A DNA stretch of 64,000 nt from Streptomyces hiroshimensis (GCF_014650335.1 NZ_BMUT01000008.1:169170-233169); one strand, 5' to 3'; shown: positions 26,036-34,605, numbered from the stretch's first letter. Numbers and translations: made by a program. The notes: generated by a model not told the origin, from the sequence alone.

Positions 26036-26413
26036 GTGTTCTGGTTCCTGCTCATCGCGCTGGTCGTGGTGGTCGCCGCGGTCGCGCTCTTCGTCGCCGG
26101 AGGCGGGAGCGGCGCGGCGCTGCCCGAGGCCGCGGCCGACCGGACCGTCTGGCCGCTCCCGGCGGACCGCCCCATGGCCCGCTCCGACGTCGAGACGCTG
26201 CGCCTGCCCGTGGCCCTGCGCGGCTACCGCATGGCGGAGACGGACGAGGCCCTGGACCGCCTCGGCGCCGAGCTCGCCGAGCGCGACGCCCGCATCGCCG
26301 AGCTGGAGGCCGCCCTCGCGGGCGCGCAGGCGGCGGCCATGGGCGGCGGCGGCGCGAAGGCCGCGGGCAGGACCGAAGGCGGCGACGGCGAAGAGGGGGA
26401 GAAGAAGGAATGA
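26036..26413 (+). CDS. Small membrane protein with a DivIVA-like segment
   Basis: A 125-residue protein with one N-terminal helix (about residues 2-22), a short linker, then RGYRMAETDEALDRLGAELA, which resembles the DivIVA-domain repeat RGYdrxeVDxfL, and a short coiled coil (RDARIAELEAAL). A charged Gly-rich tail ends GEEGEKKE. The GTG at 26036 has GGGAG about 6 nt upstream; an ATG two codons earlier is the alternative. It overlaps tag by ATGA. The same arrangement exists in mycobacteria (Rv1209-Rv1210). It may recruit partners at the membrane. Confidence 0.85.
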   Translation: MFWFLLIALVVVVAAVALFVAGGGSGAALPEAAADRTVWPLPADRPMARSDVETLRLPVALRGYRMAETDEALDRLGAELAERDARIAELEAALAGAQAAAMGGGGAKAAGRTEGGDGEEGEKKE

Positions 26414-26991
26414 GCGGCGCAACGGTCACCGGCCCGGACGGGCTGCAGCGCTGTCCGTGGGGCCTGGAAGCGGATTCCATGGCGGACTACCGCGTCTACC
26501 ACGACACCGAGTGGGGCCGCCCCGTGCACGGCGACGACGCCCTCTACGAACGGATATGCCTGGAGGCGTTCCAGTCGGGGCTGTCGTGGCTGACGATCCT
26601 GCGGCGCCGCGAGGGCTTCCGGGACGCCTTCGCCGGCTTCTCCATCGCCAAGGTGGCGGCCTTCACGGACGCCGACGCGGAGCGGCTGCTGGCCGACCCC
26701 GGCATCATCCGCAACCGCGCCAAGATCACGGCCGCGATCGCCAACGCGCGCGTGGCGGCCGAGTGGGCGCCCGGCGAGCTGGACGCCCTGATCTGGTCCT
26801 ACGCCCCGGAGCTGGCCGCCGCCGCGCCGCGCACGGCCGCCGACGTCCCGGCGACCACGCCGGAGTCGACGGCCCTGGCCAAGGAGCTCAAGAAGCGGGG
26901 CTTCCGCTTCATCGGGCCGACGACGGCGTACGCGCTGATGCAGGCGTGCGGGCTGGTCAACGACCACCTGGCGGGGTGTCACGCACGCTGA
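26410..26991 (+). CDS. tag: DNA-3-methyladenine glycosylase I
   Basis: A 193-residue cytoplasmic base-excision repair enzyme that removes 3-methyladenine. The N-terminal CPWG...YHDTEWGRP and the C-terminal HLAGCH hold the Cys/His residues that bind the structural zinc in Tag. The ILRRREGFRDAFAGF segment of the helix-hairpin-helix fold and the GPTTAYALMQACGLVNDH block are clear. Its start overlaps the preceding stop, so it is coupled to the DivIVA-like gene. Confidence 0.95.
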   Translation: MSGATVTGPDGLQRCPWGLEADSMADYRVYHDTEWGRPVHGDDALYERICLEAFQSGLSWLTILRRREGFRDAFAGFSIAKVAAFTDADAERLLADPGIIRNRAKITAAIANARVAAEWAPGELDALIWSYAPELAAAAPRTAADVPATTPESTALAKELKKRGFRFIGPTTAYALMQACGLVNDHLAGCHAR

Positions 26992-27000
26992 CCCCCGGGG

Positions 27001-27801
27001 TCAGCGGCCGACGAACTTCGGCTTCTGCTTCTTCAGGAAGGCGTCCACGGCGATCCCGTGGTCCTCGGAGGCCCCGGCCCGGGTCTGCAGCTCGTCCTCC
27101 TTGGCCAGGGCCTCGGCCAGAGGCCGCCCCGCCCCGTAGGCGAGGGACTCCTTGATCGCGGCGTACGCACCCGTGGGTCCCTCGGCGAGCCTTCGTGCGA
27201 CGGCGAGGGCCTCCGCGGCCAGCTCCGCCGCCGGCACGACCTTGTTGGCGATGCCCAGCTCGTACGCCTCCTGCGCCGGCACGTTGCGCGGGAACAGCAG
27301 CAGGTCCGAGGCCCGGCTGTGGCCGACGAGGCGCGGCAGCGTCCAGGAGACCCCCGAGTCGGCGGTCAGGGCGACCCCCGCGAAGGAGGTGTTGAAGGCG
27401 GCGGTGTCCGCCACCACGCGGTAGTCCGCCGCGAAGGCGAACCCCGCACCCGCGCCGGCGGCGACCCCGTTCACGCCCGCCACGACCGGCTTCGGCATGC
27501 CGGCGATGGCCGTGACGATGGGGTTGTAGTGCTCCTTGACCGTCGTCATGGTGAGCCCCGAGCCGCTCTTACGGTCCGCGGCCAGCGACTCGACGTGCTC
27601 CTTGAGGTCCTGCCCGACGCAGAAGGCGCGCCCCGTGCCGATGAGCAGCACCGCCCGTACGGCGGCGTCCTCCCCGGCCCGCTGCAGGGCGTCGCGCAGG
27701 GCGGCCTTGGTGTCGGTGTTCAGCGCGTTCATCGCGTCGGGACGGTTCAGCGTGATCGTCGCGAGCCCGTCCGTCACCTCGTACAGCACGGAGTCGGCCA
27801 T
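27001..27801 (-). CDS. Enoyl-CoA hydratase/isomerase family protein
   Basis: A 266-residue crotonase-fold enzyme. The oxyanion-hole segments are AFCVGQDLKEHV and NGVAAGAGAGFAFAADYRV. The site that holds Glu in enoyl-CoA hydratases (here FAGVALTADSGVSWTLPRLVG) contains Asp-Ser, as in PaaG-like isomerases and hydratases, so 2-(1,2-epoxyphenyl)acetyl-CoA isomerase is an alternative. GAGGGAGGG before ATG 27801 decides the start. It converges with tag, 9 bp from its stop. Confidence 0.9.
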   Translation of the reverse strand: MADSVLYEVTDGLATITLNRPDAMNALNTDTKAALRDALQRAGEDAAVRAVLLIGTGRAFCVGQDLKEHVESLAADRKSGSGLTMTTVKEHYNPIVTAIAGMPKPVVAGVNGVAAGAGAGFAFAADYRVVADTAAFNTSFAGVALTADSGVSWTLPRLVGHSRASDLLLFPRNVPAQEAYELGIANKVVPAAELAAEALAVARRLAEGPTGAYAAIKESLAYGAGRPLAEALAKEDELQTRAGASEDHGIAVDAFLKKQKPKFVGR

Positions 27802-27999
27802 GTGCCGGTCCCTCCCTCGTCGCACGCCCCGTCGGCGTCGTTCCGGGCCCAGCATGCCGGAGATCACCGGACACCGATATGTGACCTGCGTCAAAGAAAC
27901 CGGCCACAGATGCGTGGTCGAAGCGGCGCAGTATCGCAGTCCGATCGCCGAATTGAGTGGTTTTGCGCGATCGCGTTGCCGAAGGGATACGGACCGATG

Positions 28000-28030
28000 T
28001 TGTTCATTGGGTCACGCGATGCGAGATAAT
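28000..28030 (+). promoter_or_regulatory. Promoter candidate for DUF3117, in a 320-bp gene-free stretch
   Basis: The stretch 27802-28121 has no gene. It is less GC-rich than its surroundings near 27940-28030. TTGTTC (28000-28005) and GATAAT (28025-28030) are spaced by 19 nt; TGTTCA with 18 nt is the alternative. This would give a leader of about 85 nt with the ribosome site AAGGGG before the ATG at 28122. Confidence 0.5.
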
Positions 28031-28121
28031 GGCCTGGAAGCAATGTGTTCGATGCCGGTGACGCGGGCCTGTCGTAGGGCCGTCGGCTGACGATGAGCTG
28101 GTTTCAGGAAGGGGAACGAGC

Positions 28122-28289
28122 ATGGCGGCCATGAAGCCGCGGACGGGCGATGGCCCGCTCGAGGTGACCAAGGAGGGGCGGGGCATCGTCATGCGGGTTC
28201 CGCTCGAAGGCGGCGGTCGGCTCGTCGTCGAGCTGACCCCGGATGAGGCCGAGGCCCTCGGAGACGCCCTGAAGAAGGTTGTCGGCTGA
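28122..28289 (+). CDS. DUF3117 small protein
   Basis: A 55-residue protein with the highly conserved actinobacterial blocks MKPRTGDGPLEVTKEGRGIV and MRVPLEGGGRLVVELTPDEA. The family (Rv1211 in M. tuberculosis) is nearly invariant in length and has no known function. GGAAGGGGAACGAG lies upstream of ATG 28122; an internal ATG at residue 4 is possible. A 17-bp hairpin terminates the gene. Confidence 0.93.
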   Translation: MAAMKPRTGDGPLEVTKEGRGIVMRVPLEGGGRLVVELTPDEAEALGDALKKVVG

Positions 28290-28314
28290 CGCACGCCGAA
28301 CCACCGTTCTTACG

Positions 28315-28352
28315 CTGCCCCGGCAGCCGGTCCGCACCGGCTGCCGGGGCAG
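28315..28352 (+). terminator. Terminator of DUF3117
   Basis: CTGCCCCGGCAGCCGGT and its exact complement form a 17-bp stem with a CCGC loop, 26 bp after the DUF3117 stop. Confidence 0.85.
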
Positions 28353-28353
28353 T

Positions 28354-28428
28354 GGTGCGTCCGGGGCCGGTGCGTCCGGGGCCGGTGCGTCCGAGATCGG
28401 TGCGTCCGAGGAGGGCGCGTCCGGGGCC
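28354..28428. repeat. Five tandem copies of a 15-bp unit
   Basis: GGTGCGTCCGGGGCC is repeated from 28354 with period 15: two exact copies, then two with GAGATC or GAGGAG variants at the end, then GGCGCGTCCGGGGCC. It lies between the DUF3117 terminator and the O-methyltransferase stop. One frame would read a GASGA pentapeptide, but no start or ribosome site supports translation. Confidence 0.8.
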
Positions 28429-28499
28429 GGGCGCGCGGCGGGGAGCCGGGCGGCGCCGGTCCGGGCCGCCGGTGCGCGGGCGCGGCGCCCGCGCGCAGG

Positions 28500-29135
28500 T
28501 CAGCCGCGCCGCGCCGCGCACAGCAGGCCGTCGCCCACCGGCAGCAGCGACGGCACCAGCACCCGCGACTCGCGCACGGCCCGCAGCAGCTCGCGCAGCC
28601 GCTGCACCTCGGCGGGCTGGGCGGCGGAGTCGACCGTGCGGCCGTCGGCGAAGACGCCCTCGAAGCAGACGAGGCCGCCCGGCCGCAGCAGGCGCAACGA
28701 TTCGGCTAGATAGTCCAGGCACTCCAGCCGGTCGCCGTCGCAGAAGACCAGGTCGTACCCGCCGTCGGCGAGGCGCGGCAGCACCTCCAGGGCGCGGCCG
28801 GGGATGAAGCGCGCGCGGTTGCCCGCGAAGCCCGCCGCGCGGAAGGCCTGCCGGGCGAACTGCTGGCACTCGGGGTCGCTGTCCACCGTCGTGAGCACGC
28901 CGTCGGGCCGCATGCCGTGCAGGAGGTGGATGCCGGAGACGCCGGTGCCCGTGCCGATCTCGGCCACCGCCTTGGCGTCCACCGCCGCGGCGAGCAGGCG
29001 CAGCGCGGCGCCGGTGCCGGACGACACCGAGCGCAGGCCTGCCTCCAGGGCCCGGTCCCGGGCCCAGCGCAGCGCCTCGTCCTCGGCGACGAACGCATCG
29101 GCGAACGCCCAGCTCGTCTGCCGGTTGCCGGTAAT
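28500..29135 (-). CDS. Class I SAM-dependent O-methyltransferase, with an unusual start
   Basis: A methyltransferase of about 211 residues of the caffeoyl-CoA/catechol type (methyltransferase_24-like). SAM motif I is VAEIGTGTGVSGIHLL, motif II GVLTTVDSDPE and motif III YDLVFCDGD. Family proteins start near VITGNRQTSWAFADAFVAEDE. Here no ATG or GTG exists near that point: an ATT at 29133-29135 has AGGAG 6 nt upstream, and a TTG at 29165 is the alternative. Divergent from the ECF sigma gene, as Rv1220c is from sigE in M. tuberculosis. Its substrate is unknown. Confidence 0.85.
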   Translation of the reverse strand: MTGNRQTSWAFADAFVAEDEALRWARDRALEAGLRSVSSGTGAALRLLAAAVDAKAVAEIGTGTGVSGIHLLHGMRPDGVLTTVDSDPECQQFARQAFRAAGFAGNRARFIPGRALEVLPRLADGGYDLVFCDGDRLECLDYLAESLRLLRPGGLVCFEGVFADGRTVDSAAQPAEVQRLRELLRAVRESRVLVPSLLPVGDGLLCAARRG

Positions 29136-29188
29136 GGCCCTCTCCTGTCCCCGTAGTCGACGCAACCGTGACTGTATCCGCTGACCAC

Positions 29189-29216
29189 GGGAACCCGCAG
29201 ATGGGACCGTGCGTTG
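29189..29216 (+). promoter_or_regulatory. ECF-sigma type promoter, probably autoregulatory
   Basis: GGGAAC (29189-29194), 17 nt, then CGTTG (29212-29216) matches the GGAAC/GTT class recognised by many ECF factors including mycobacterial SigE. It lies about 115 bp upstream of the ECF sigma gene at 29331 and points toward it. Confidence 0.65.
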
Positions 29217-29330
29217 ACGAGGAAGGGGACGGGGCGGGACGGCAAACGGAGGGGACGGCCGGGAGGGCGGGGGAAGCAAGACCAAATGCAGGTCAAAATT
29301 CCTTATCCGGAGCTAACGGGCAGGATGGAT

Positions 29331-30104
29331 ATGGTAGGGGCTCTACTGGACACCACCAGAGCCGACAGGGGAGGTGCGGCTGCGGCCTACGACCGTCGGG
29401 GAGTGCCGAGGCGCTTTCGCAGGTCCGCCGGCGAGCCGAAATCCGTGACCAAGACTGCTGACCGTTCGCGCACCAACGACTCCGCACAGACCGCGACCTT
29501 CGCCACCGATGCGGACTCGCAGGCGTGGACCCCTCCCACCTGGGAGGAGATCGTCAGCACGCACAGTGCCCGCGTCTACCGCCTCGCCTACCGCCTCACC
29601 GGCAACCAGCACGACGCCGAGGACCTCACCCAGGAGGTCTTCGTCCGGGTCTTCCGGTCGCTGTCCACGTACACCCCCGGCACGTTCGAGGGGTGGCTGC
29701 ACCGCATCACCACCAACCTCTTCCTGGACATGGTCCGGCGACGCCAGCGCATCCGCTTCGACGCGCTCGGCGAGGATGCCGCCGAGCGGCTTCCCAGCCG
29801 CGAGCCCTCCCCCCAGCAGCACTTCAACGACACGCACTTCGACGCCGACGTCCAGCAGGCGCTGGACACGCTCGCCCCGGAGTTCCGCGCCGCCGTCGTC
29901 CTGTGCGACATCGAGGGCCTGTCGTACGAGGAGATCGCCGCGACGCTCGGCGTGAAGCTCGGCACGGTCCGCAGCCGTATCCACCGCGGCCGCTCCCACC
30001 TGCGCAAGGCGCTCCAGCACCGCTCGCCCGCCGCCCGGGCCGAGCAGCGGGCCGTCGCGGGCGTGGCCCCCGGCGTTCTCGGTGGGGAGGTAGGGATCGC
30101 GTGA
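29331..30104 (+). CDS. ECF RNA polymerase sigma factor (mycobacterial SigE-like)
   Basis: A 257-residue ECF sigma factor with an N-terminal extension of about 70 residues. Region 2 (STHSARVYRLAYRLTGNQHDAEDLTQEVF...RITTNLFLDMVRRRQR) spans about residues 77-140. Region 4 (LDTLAPEFRAAVVLCDIEGLSYEEIAATLGVKLGTVRSRIHRGR split over 178-220) follows. ATG 29331 has AGGATGG upstream. The next gene overlaps by GTGA and encodes its zinc anti-sigma factor, then come htrA and tatB, the order of Rv1221-Rv1224. The symbol sigE is withheld because Streptomyces sigE is another gene. Confidence 0.93.
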   Translation: MVGALLDTTRADRGGAAAAYDRRGVPRRFRRSAGEPKSVTKTADRSRTNDSAQTATFATDADSQAWTPPTWEEIVSTHSARVYRLAYRLTGNQHDAEDLTQEVFVRVFRSLSTYTPGTFEGWLHRITTNLFLDMVRRRQRIRFDALGEDAAERLPSREPSPQQHFNDTHFDADVQQALDTLAPEFRAAVVLCDIEGLSYEEIAATLGVKLGTVRSRIHRGRSHLRKALQHRSPAARAEQRAVAGVAPGVLGGEVGIA

Positions 30105-30925
30105 CCGGTTCAGGCGGTCAGTCCCCCGCCGAGCACCATCTCGGCGACCGCCTCGCGGCCCTGGTCGACGGGGAGTTGGGACACGATTCTCGGGAGCGGG
30201 TGCTCGCGCACCTGGCCACCTGTTGGAAGTGCAAAGCGGAAGCCGATGCCCAGCGTCGGCTCAAAAACGTATTCGCGGAAGCGGCGCTCCCGCCGCTCTC
30301 GGAGAACTTCCTGGCACGGCTCCAGGGCCTGGCCGGCGGCGATCCCCGAGGCCCCCACGGGGCCGATCGCGACGGCTGGGCCGACCGGGACCGCCCGGAG
30401 GCCCGGGAGGGCCACGAGGGCCCCGGAGGGCCGGGAAAAGCCGGCCTCGGCGCCCGGGCTGACGCCCTCGCGCCCCTCGGTCTGCTGCCGGGTGCCGCCG
30501 CGCGGCCCCGCGAAGGCGGCTTCCGGATCCATGAGATGCCCGAGCCGCCCCGCGGTGGCATACGGGGGCGGCGGATCGCCTTCGCCGCCGCCGGAGCCGT
30601 CTCGCTGGCCGCGTTCGCCCTCGGCGGGGCGTCGCCGCTGGCCTCGGTCGCGGGCCCCCAGGGCCCCCGCGCCGAGAACCCGCGCACCGCGACCACCCCG
30701 CTGTCGGCCTCGTCGGCCGCGCCGGCCTCCGGGCGCGACCGGCGGCTCGCCCGCTCCGCCTCGCAGGGCGGCGCCGGCGGAGCCGGAGGGTCCGCCCCGT
30801 CGGCCGCCGTGCCGGTGCGGGAGGTGTCCCTGCTGCGCCCGTCCGCGGCGCCCTTGCTGCCCCCGCTGATACGTACGGGGCATCCGGCACCGGGCGCGCC
30901 GCCGGGGGACACCGCCCGGCGCTGA
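30101..30925 (+). CDS. Zinc-binding anti-sigma factor (RseA-like, membrane-anchored)
   Basis: A 274-residue ZAS-type anti-sigma factor. HLATCWKC gives the H-x3-C-x2-C motif (His37, Cys41, Cys44) that binds zinc and grips the ECF sigma factor. A Gly/Pro-rich linker leads to one transmembrane helix (about residues 155-180), then an external Pro/Ala-rich tail of about 90 residues. GTG 30101 overlaps the sigma stop, so the pair is made in step. The helix suggests control by signal-induced proteolysis at the membrane, unlike the soluble mycobacterial RseA. Confidence 0.9.
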   Translation: MTGSGGQSPAEHHLGDRLAALVDGELGHDSRERVLAHLATCWKCKAEADAQRRLKNVFAEAALPPLSENFLARLQGLAGGDPRGPHGADRDGWADRDRPEAREGHEGPGGPGKAGLGARADALAPLGLLPGAAARPREGGFRIHEMPEPPRGGIRGRRIAFAAAGAVSLAAFALGGASPLASVAGPQGPRAENPRTATTPLSASSAAPASGRDRRLARSASQGGAGGAGGSAPSAAVPVREVSLLRPSAAPLLPPLIRTGHPAPGAPPGDTARR

Positions 30926-31033
30926 TCCCCGCCCGGGCCCCCTGCGCACCTTTGTGCAGACCTGGTTGAATTCCTGTGGGCCGCGCATCCCTCGGGCGAT
31001 GCCGTGTGCCCTCCGGCGATCGGTGGGGAGAAC

Positions 31034-33064
31034 ATGGACGAGGGGAAGGCGCGCACGTCCGCGCCGCAGTGGTGGAGCCGCCCGCGCCCGTCCGGCGAGG
31101 CGCCGGCCGCCGCCGGCCGCACGGACCAGCACGAGAGCCCGCAGTTCCTGGACGCGCCCCCGTCCCCGGCGGACGAGGCGCCCCCCTCGGAGGCGGAAAC
31201 GCGATCCCTGCCGCCTTATGGCGCGGATGCCGCCACGGCGGAGACCACCCCGCTGCCCGTAGACGGCGGCCGGGAACCGGGCTGGGGCGACGCACCGGCA
31301 CCCGTGTCCGGCCCGGATGCAGGAGGGGGCAACCCGCCCGCGCCCGTACCGTCCGACCAGTCGACGACGCGTCCGCTGCCCGCGTACGGGCCGGATGCGG
31401 ATTCCGGTGGCACGTCGGGGGCCGGGCGGTCCGTCCAGGACGTCGCGCATGCCTCCGGTGCCGTACCCGGTTACGAGGCCGGGCCGGGGGGCCGGGGCGC
31501 CGCGCCCGGGTCGTCCGGCGAGTCGGCGACCACTCCGCTGCCCCCGTACCGCCCGGACGCGGCTTCCGGTGTCGTCCCGGCCTACGGGGCCGACGGCTCT
31601 TCCGGCGGCGGCGCCGTTCCTCTGCACGCCCCCGATCCCTACGGCACACCTCCCTACGGGCGGCCCGGGCCGTGGGCGCCTGCGCCGCCTGTCCAGCGGC
31701 CGGTCACGCCGCCGCAGGGCACGCTGCTGCCGCCCGCGGCGCCGGTTGCAGGGCCACCCGCAGCGCCGCCCGCAGGGCCAGTCGCAGGGCCGCCCCCGGC
31801 GCAAGGGGCCTCCTTCCCGCCGCCCGGCGTGACGCCGCCGCACGGCACCCCCGTCCCTCCCGCAGGGATGACGCCCGCCCACGGCACCCCGGGGCCGTGG
31901 CAGTACGACCCCTGGGCCGCGTCCGCGGCCCGTGCCGGGGAGCCCGTCCCGGCGAAGCGCGGCCGTGGGCGCCTGCTCGCCGGGGCGCTGCTCGTGGCGC
32001 TGGTCGCGGGCGGCATCGGCGGCGGAGTCGGGGCGTACCTGGAGCGGGACGGCGGCATCGGCCGCCACGTCAGCCTGCCCCAGGCCACCGCGGACCGCTC
32101 GGCCCGCGCGCCGGGCAGTATCGCGGGCATCGCGGCCCGCGCCCTGCCGGGCGTGGTGACGATCCACGTCCGCGGCGGCAGCGACCAGGGCACCGGCACC
32201 GGCTTCGTCCTGGACAAGGAAGGCCGCATCCTCACCAACAACCACGTCGTGGAGCCCGCCGGATCCGCCGGTGACATATCGGTGACGTTCAACAGCGGCC
32301 AGACCGCCAAGGCCACCGTCGTCGGCCGGGACAGCAGTTACGACCTCGCCGTGATCAAGGTCTCGGGCGTGTCCGGCCTGACCCCGCTCGCCCTCGGCAA
32401 CTCCGACTCCGTCCGCGTCGGCGACTCCGTGATCGCGATCGGCGCCCCGTACGACCTCGCGGGCACGGTCACGACGGGGATCATCAGCGCCAAGGAGCGC
32501 CCGATCACCGCCGGCGGCCAGAAGGGTGACGGCAGCGACGTCAGCTATGTCGACGCCCTGCAGACCGACGCCCCGATAAACCCGGGCAATTCGGGTGGCC
32601 CGCTGGTGGACTCGGAGGCCCGCGTCATCGGCATCAACAGCGCGATCCGCTCCGCGGGCGACAGCGGCGAGCTCGGCGGCGGCCAGGGCGGCAGCATCGG
32701 CCTGGGCTTCGCCATACCGATCAACCAGGCCAAGCGGGTCGCCGAGGAGCTCATCAACACCGGCAAGGCCACTCACCCGGTCATCGGCGTCACGCTGGAC
32801 ATGGGGTATTCGGGCGACGGCGCCCGGGTGAACACCAAGAACGGCGACAACCCGGCCGTCACCCCCGGCGGCCCGGGCGACAAGGCCGGCCTCCAGCCGC
32901 ACGACGTGATCAAAAAGGTCGACGGAGTGGCCGTGCACAGCGGCCAGGAGCTTATCGTCAAGATCCGCAGTCATCGTCCGGGCGACCGGCTCACGCTGAC
33001 CGTGGAGCGGGAGGGCCGCGAGCGGCCGGTCGAGCTGACCCTCGGCTCCGCGGGCGCCCGCTGA
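31034..33064 (+). CDS. HtrA/DegP-type trypsin-like serine protease with PDZ domain
   Basis: A 676-residue membrane-anchored protease for envelope protein quality control. The first 310 residues are a Pro/Gly-rich cytoplasmic region. One transmembrane helix follows (about 312-335). The outer protease domain has His404 (TNNHVV), Asp437 (SSYDLAVI) and Ser520 (PGNSGGPL). A C-terminal PDZ domain spans about 570-665. ATG 31034 has GGGGAGAAC directly upstream. It follows the anti-sigma gene by 108 bp, consistent with an envelope-stress regulon. Confidence 0.95.
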   Translation: MDEGKARTSAPQWWSRPRPSGEAPAAAGRTDQHESPQFLDAPPSPADEAPPSEAETRSLPPYGADAATAETTPLPVDGGREPGWGDAPAPVSGPDAGGGNPPAPVPSDQSTTRPLPAYGPDADSGGTSGAGRSVQDVAHASGAVPGYEAGPGGRGAAPGSSGESATTPLPPYRPDAASGVVPAYGADGSSGGGAVPLHAPDPYGTPPYGRPGPWAPAPPVQRPVTPPQGTLLPPAAPVAGPPAAPPAGPVAGPPPAQGASFPPPGVTPPHGTPVPPAGMTPAHGTPGPWQYDPWAASAARAGEPVPAKRGRGRLLAGALLVALVAGGIGGGVGAYLERDGGIGRHVSLPQATADRSARAPGSIAGIAARALPGVVTIHVRGGSDQGTGTGFVLDKEGRILTNNHVVEPAGSAGDISVTFNSGQTAKATVVGRDSSYDLAVIKVSGVSGLTPLALGNSDSVRVGDSVIAIGAPYDLAGTVTTGIISAKERPITAGGQKGDGSDVSYVDALQTDAPINPGNSGGPLVDSEARVIGINSAIRSAGDSGELGGGQGGSIGLGFAIPINQAKRVAEELINTGKATHPVIGVTLDMGYSGDGARVNTKNGDNPAVTPGGPGDKAGLQPHDVIKKVDGVAVHSGQELIVKIRSHRPGDRLTLTVEREGRERPVELTLGSAGAR

Positions 33065-33227
33065 GGCCCGCCGGCCTCCCCGCCCGGCCCGGTGCCGGCA
33101 CCGGCACCACCGCCGGCGTCGGTTTTGGCCTGATGTTGTCCCAGGTGTATCCCTTCGACCAGGTCGGGCCAGGTACCGTGATAGGTGGCCTGAACCGTCG
33201 GCCATTGACGCATCAAGGAGCTTCAAC

Positions 33228-33695
33228 GTGCTCGACATAGGACCCCTCGAGCTGGTCGCGCTCGTGGTGCTCGCTGTGCTCATCTTCGGACCGGACAAGC
33301 TGCCGAAGATGATCCAGGACGTGTCGCGCACACTGCGCAAGATCCGGCAGTTCTCGGAGAGCGCCAAGGAGGACATCCGCTCCGAGCTCGGCCCCGAGTT
33401 CAAGGACTTCGAGTTCGAGGACCTCAACCCCAAGGCGTTCGTCCGCAAGCACGTGCTGGACAAGGACGAGCTGGGGCTGAAGGAGATCCGCAACGGCTTC
33501 GACCTCAAGGCGGAGATGAACGACGTCGCCGACGCCGTCCACGGCCGCAGCGGCGACACGACGGCGGACCCGGCCTCCGGCGCCGCCCCGGCGGCCCCCT
33601 CGAACGGCGGTTCCCCGGCCCGTCCGGACCTGCTCAAGAAGCAGGACAAGCCGGACGCGGGCGAGCGCCCTCCGTTCGACTCCGACGCCACCTGA
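33228..33695 (+). CDS. tatB: Sec-independent protein translocase subunit TatB
   Basis: A 155-residue membrane protein that with TatC forms the receptor for twin-arginine signal peptides. The single helix is at residues 7-22 (ELVALVVLAVLIFGPDKLP with the FGP hinge), followed by an amphipathic helix (QDVSRTLRKIRQF) and a charged disordered tail. GTG start with AAGGAG upstream. The 160-bp gap before it holds an imperfect GCCGGC-rich hairpin near 33092-33116. TatB after htrA is the mycobacterial order. Confidence 0.95.
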   Translation: MLDIGPLELVALVVLAVLIFGPDKLPKMIQDVSRTLRKIRQFSESAKEDIRSELGPEFKDFEFEDLNPKAFVRKHVLDKDELGLKEIRNGFDLKAEMNDVADAVHGRSGDTTADPASGAAPAAPSNGGSPARPDLLKKQDKPDAGERPPFDSDAT

Positions 33696-33813
33696 GTTCC
33701 GCGCATCCCGTGCGCCATTGACGGGGGTGGCTATCCTCCCTGTGTTTGGGGTGAAGTCGTCCGAGGGGGGCGGGCTCGCCCAGGACATCGGGCAACAAGG
33801 AGGCGCCGCGCAG

Positions 33814-34509
33814 ATGGAGACGACGAGTCGGGTTGGGGCTCAAGGTGCCGGCACGGCCGGCGCGCCCGCCGTGGACGCCGCAGCGCAGGACGCACCGGGC
33901 GGGCTCGCCGACCGGCGGACGGTCGACGGCTATCTGATGGCCTCGTTCCCCTGGTACGGCCTGGACGAGGCCTACACCGGGCCGCGCTGGCTGATGCAGG
34001 TCGGCGCCGCCGCCGACGGGACGGTGGAGCACGGCTCCACGGGCCACGGCGAGGAGCCCACGCTGCGCAGCGAGCGGGCCGACCCCGGCGCCGCCAAGCA
34101 GCGCTTCGCGGTCGTCGTGACCGTCGTCGGCCGCCCCGGCCGGCGCAGCGCCGACGGCACGGGCGTCCTGGAGGCCACCTCGGACTCCTCCGCGGCCTGG
34201 CTGGCCGGGTCGGGGCTGCTCTCGTGCACCTGGCCCGCGCAGATGGAGCGCGCGCTGCGCCAGGACTGGCTCGACCAGCAGACGGCCCTCGCCTGGGAAC
34301 TGGCGGACCACCTGGACGACTCCGCGTGGTCGACGCTGTCGCTCCCGGTGGACGGCGTGCCCACCGACTTCCGCTACCGCGAGTCGGAGTACGGCTGGGT
34401 GCTCGCCGGCTCGGCGGAGGGCGTGCACATCGGGGCGTACGGGCGGGGCATGAGCGCCTACGGCATGGGCTTCTCGGTGATCAAGGACATCACGGCCTAC
34501 CGGGGCTGA
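33814..34509 (+). CDS. Conserved actinobacterial protein of unknown function
   Basis: A 231-residue soluble protein. The first 35 residues are Ala/Gly-rich and probably disordered. The rest is rich in Trp and acidic residues (SFPWYGLDEAYTGPRWLMQVG, WSTLSLPVDGVPTDFRYRES, EYGWVLAGSAEGVHIGAYGRG) and looks like a compact alpha/beta domain. I do not recognise the fold. AAGGAGG lies 10 nt before ATG 33814. The frame is open a further 32 codons upstream, but without the ribosome site. Confidence 0.85.
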   Translation: METTSRVGAQGAGTAGAPAVDAAAQDAPGGLADRRTVDGYLMASFPWYGLDEAYTGPRWLMQVGAAADGTVEHGSTGHGEEPTLRSERADPGAAKQRFAVVVTVVGRPGRRSADGTGVLEATSDSSAAWLAGSGLLSCTWPAQMERALRQDWLDQQTALAWELADHLDDSAWSTLSLPVDGVPTDFRYRESEYGWVLAGSAEGVHIGAYGRGMSAYGMGFSVIKDITAYRG

Positions 34510-34605
34510 CGGCCTCGTCACCCGTCGGGCCCTCCCGGGCTGCGGGTCCCGTGGCGCCGGGCTTGAATTTCCGGCAGGGGGCAGCTCTCGGAGAGGTGAT
34601 GATCC

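Noticed and set aside
27001..27801. Phenylacetate catabolic cluster
   Set aside because: Only one crotonase-type gene is present; no other paa genes lie near it.
28279..28713. Plus-strand frame with GASGA pentapeptides
   Set aside because: It overlaps the terminator and a minisatellite, then runs antisense to the O-methyltransferase.
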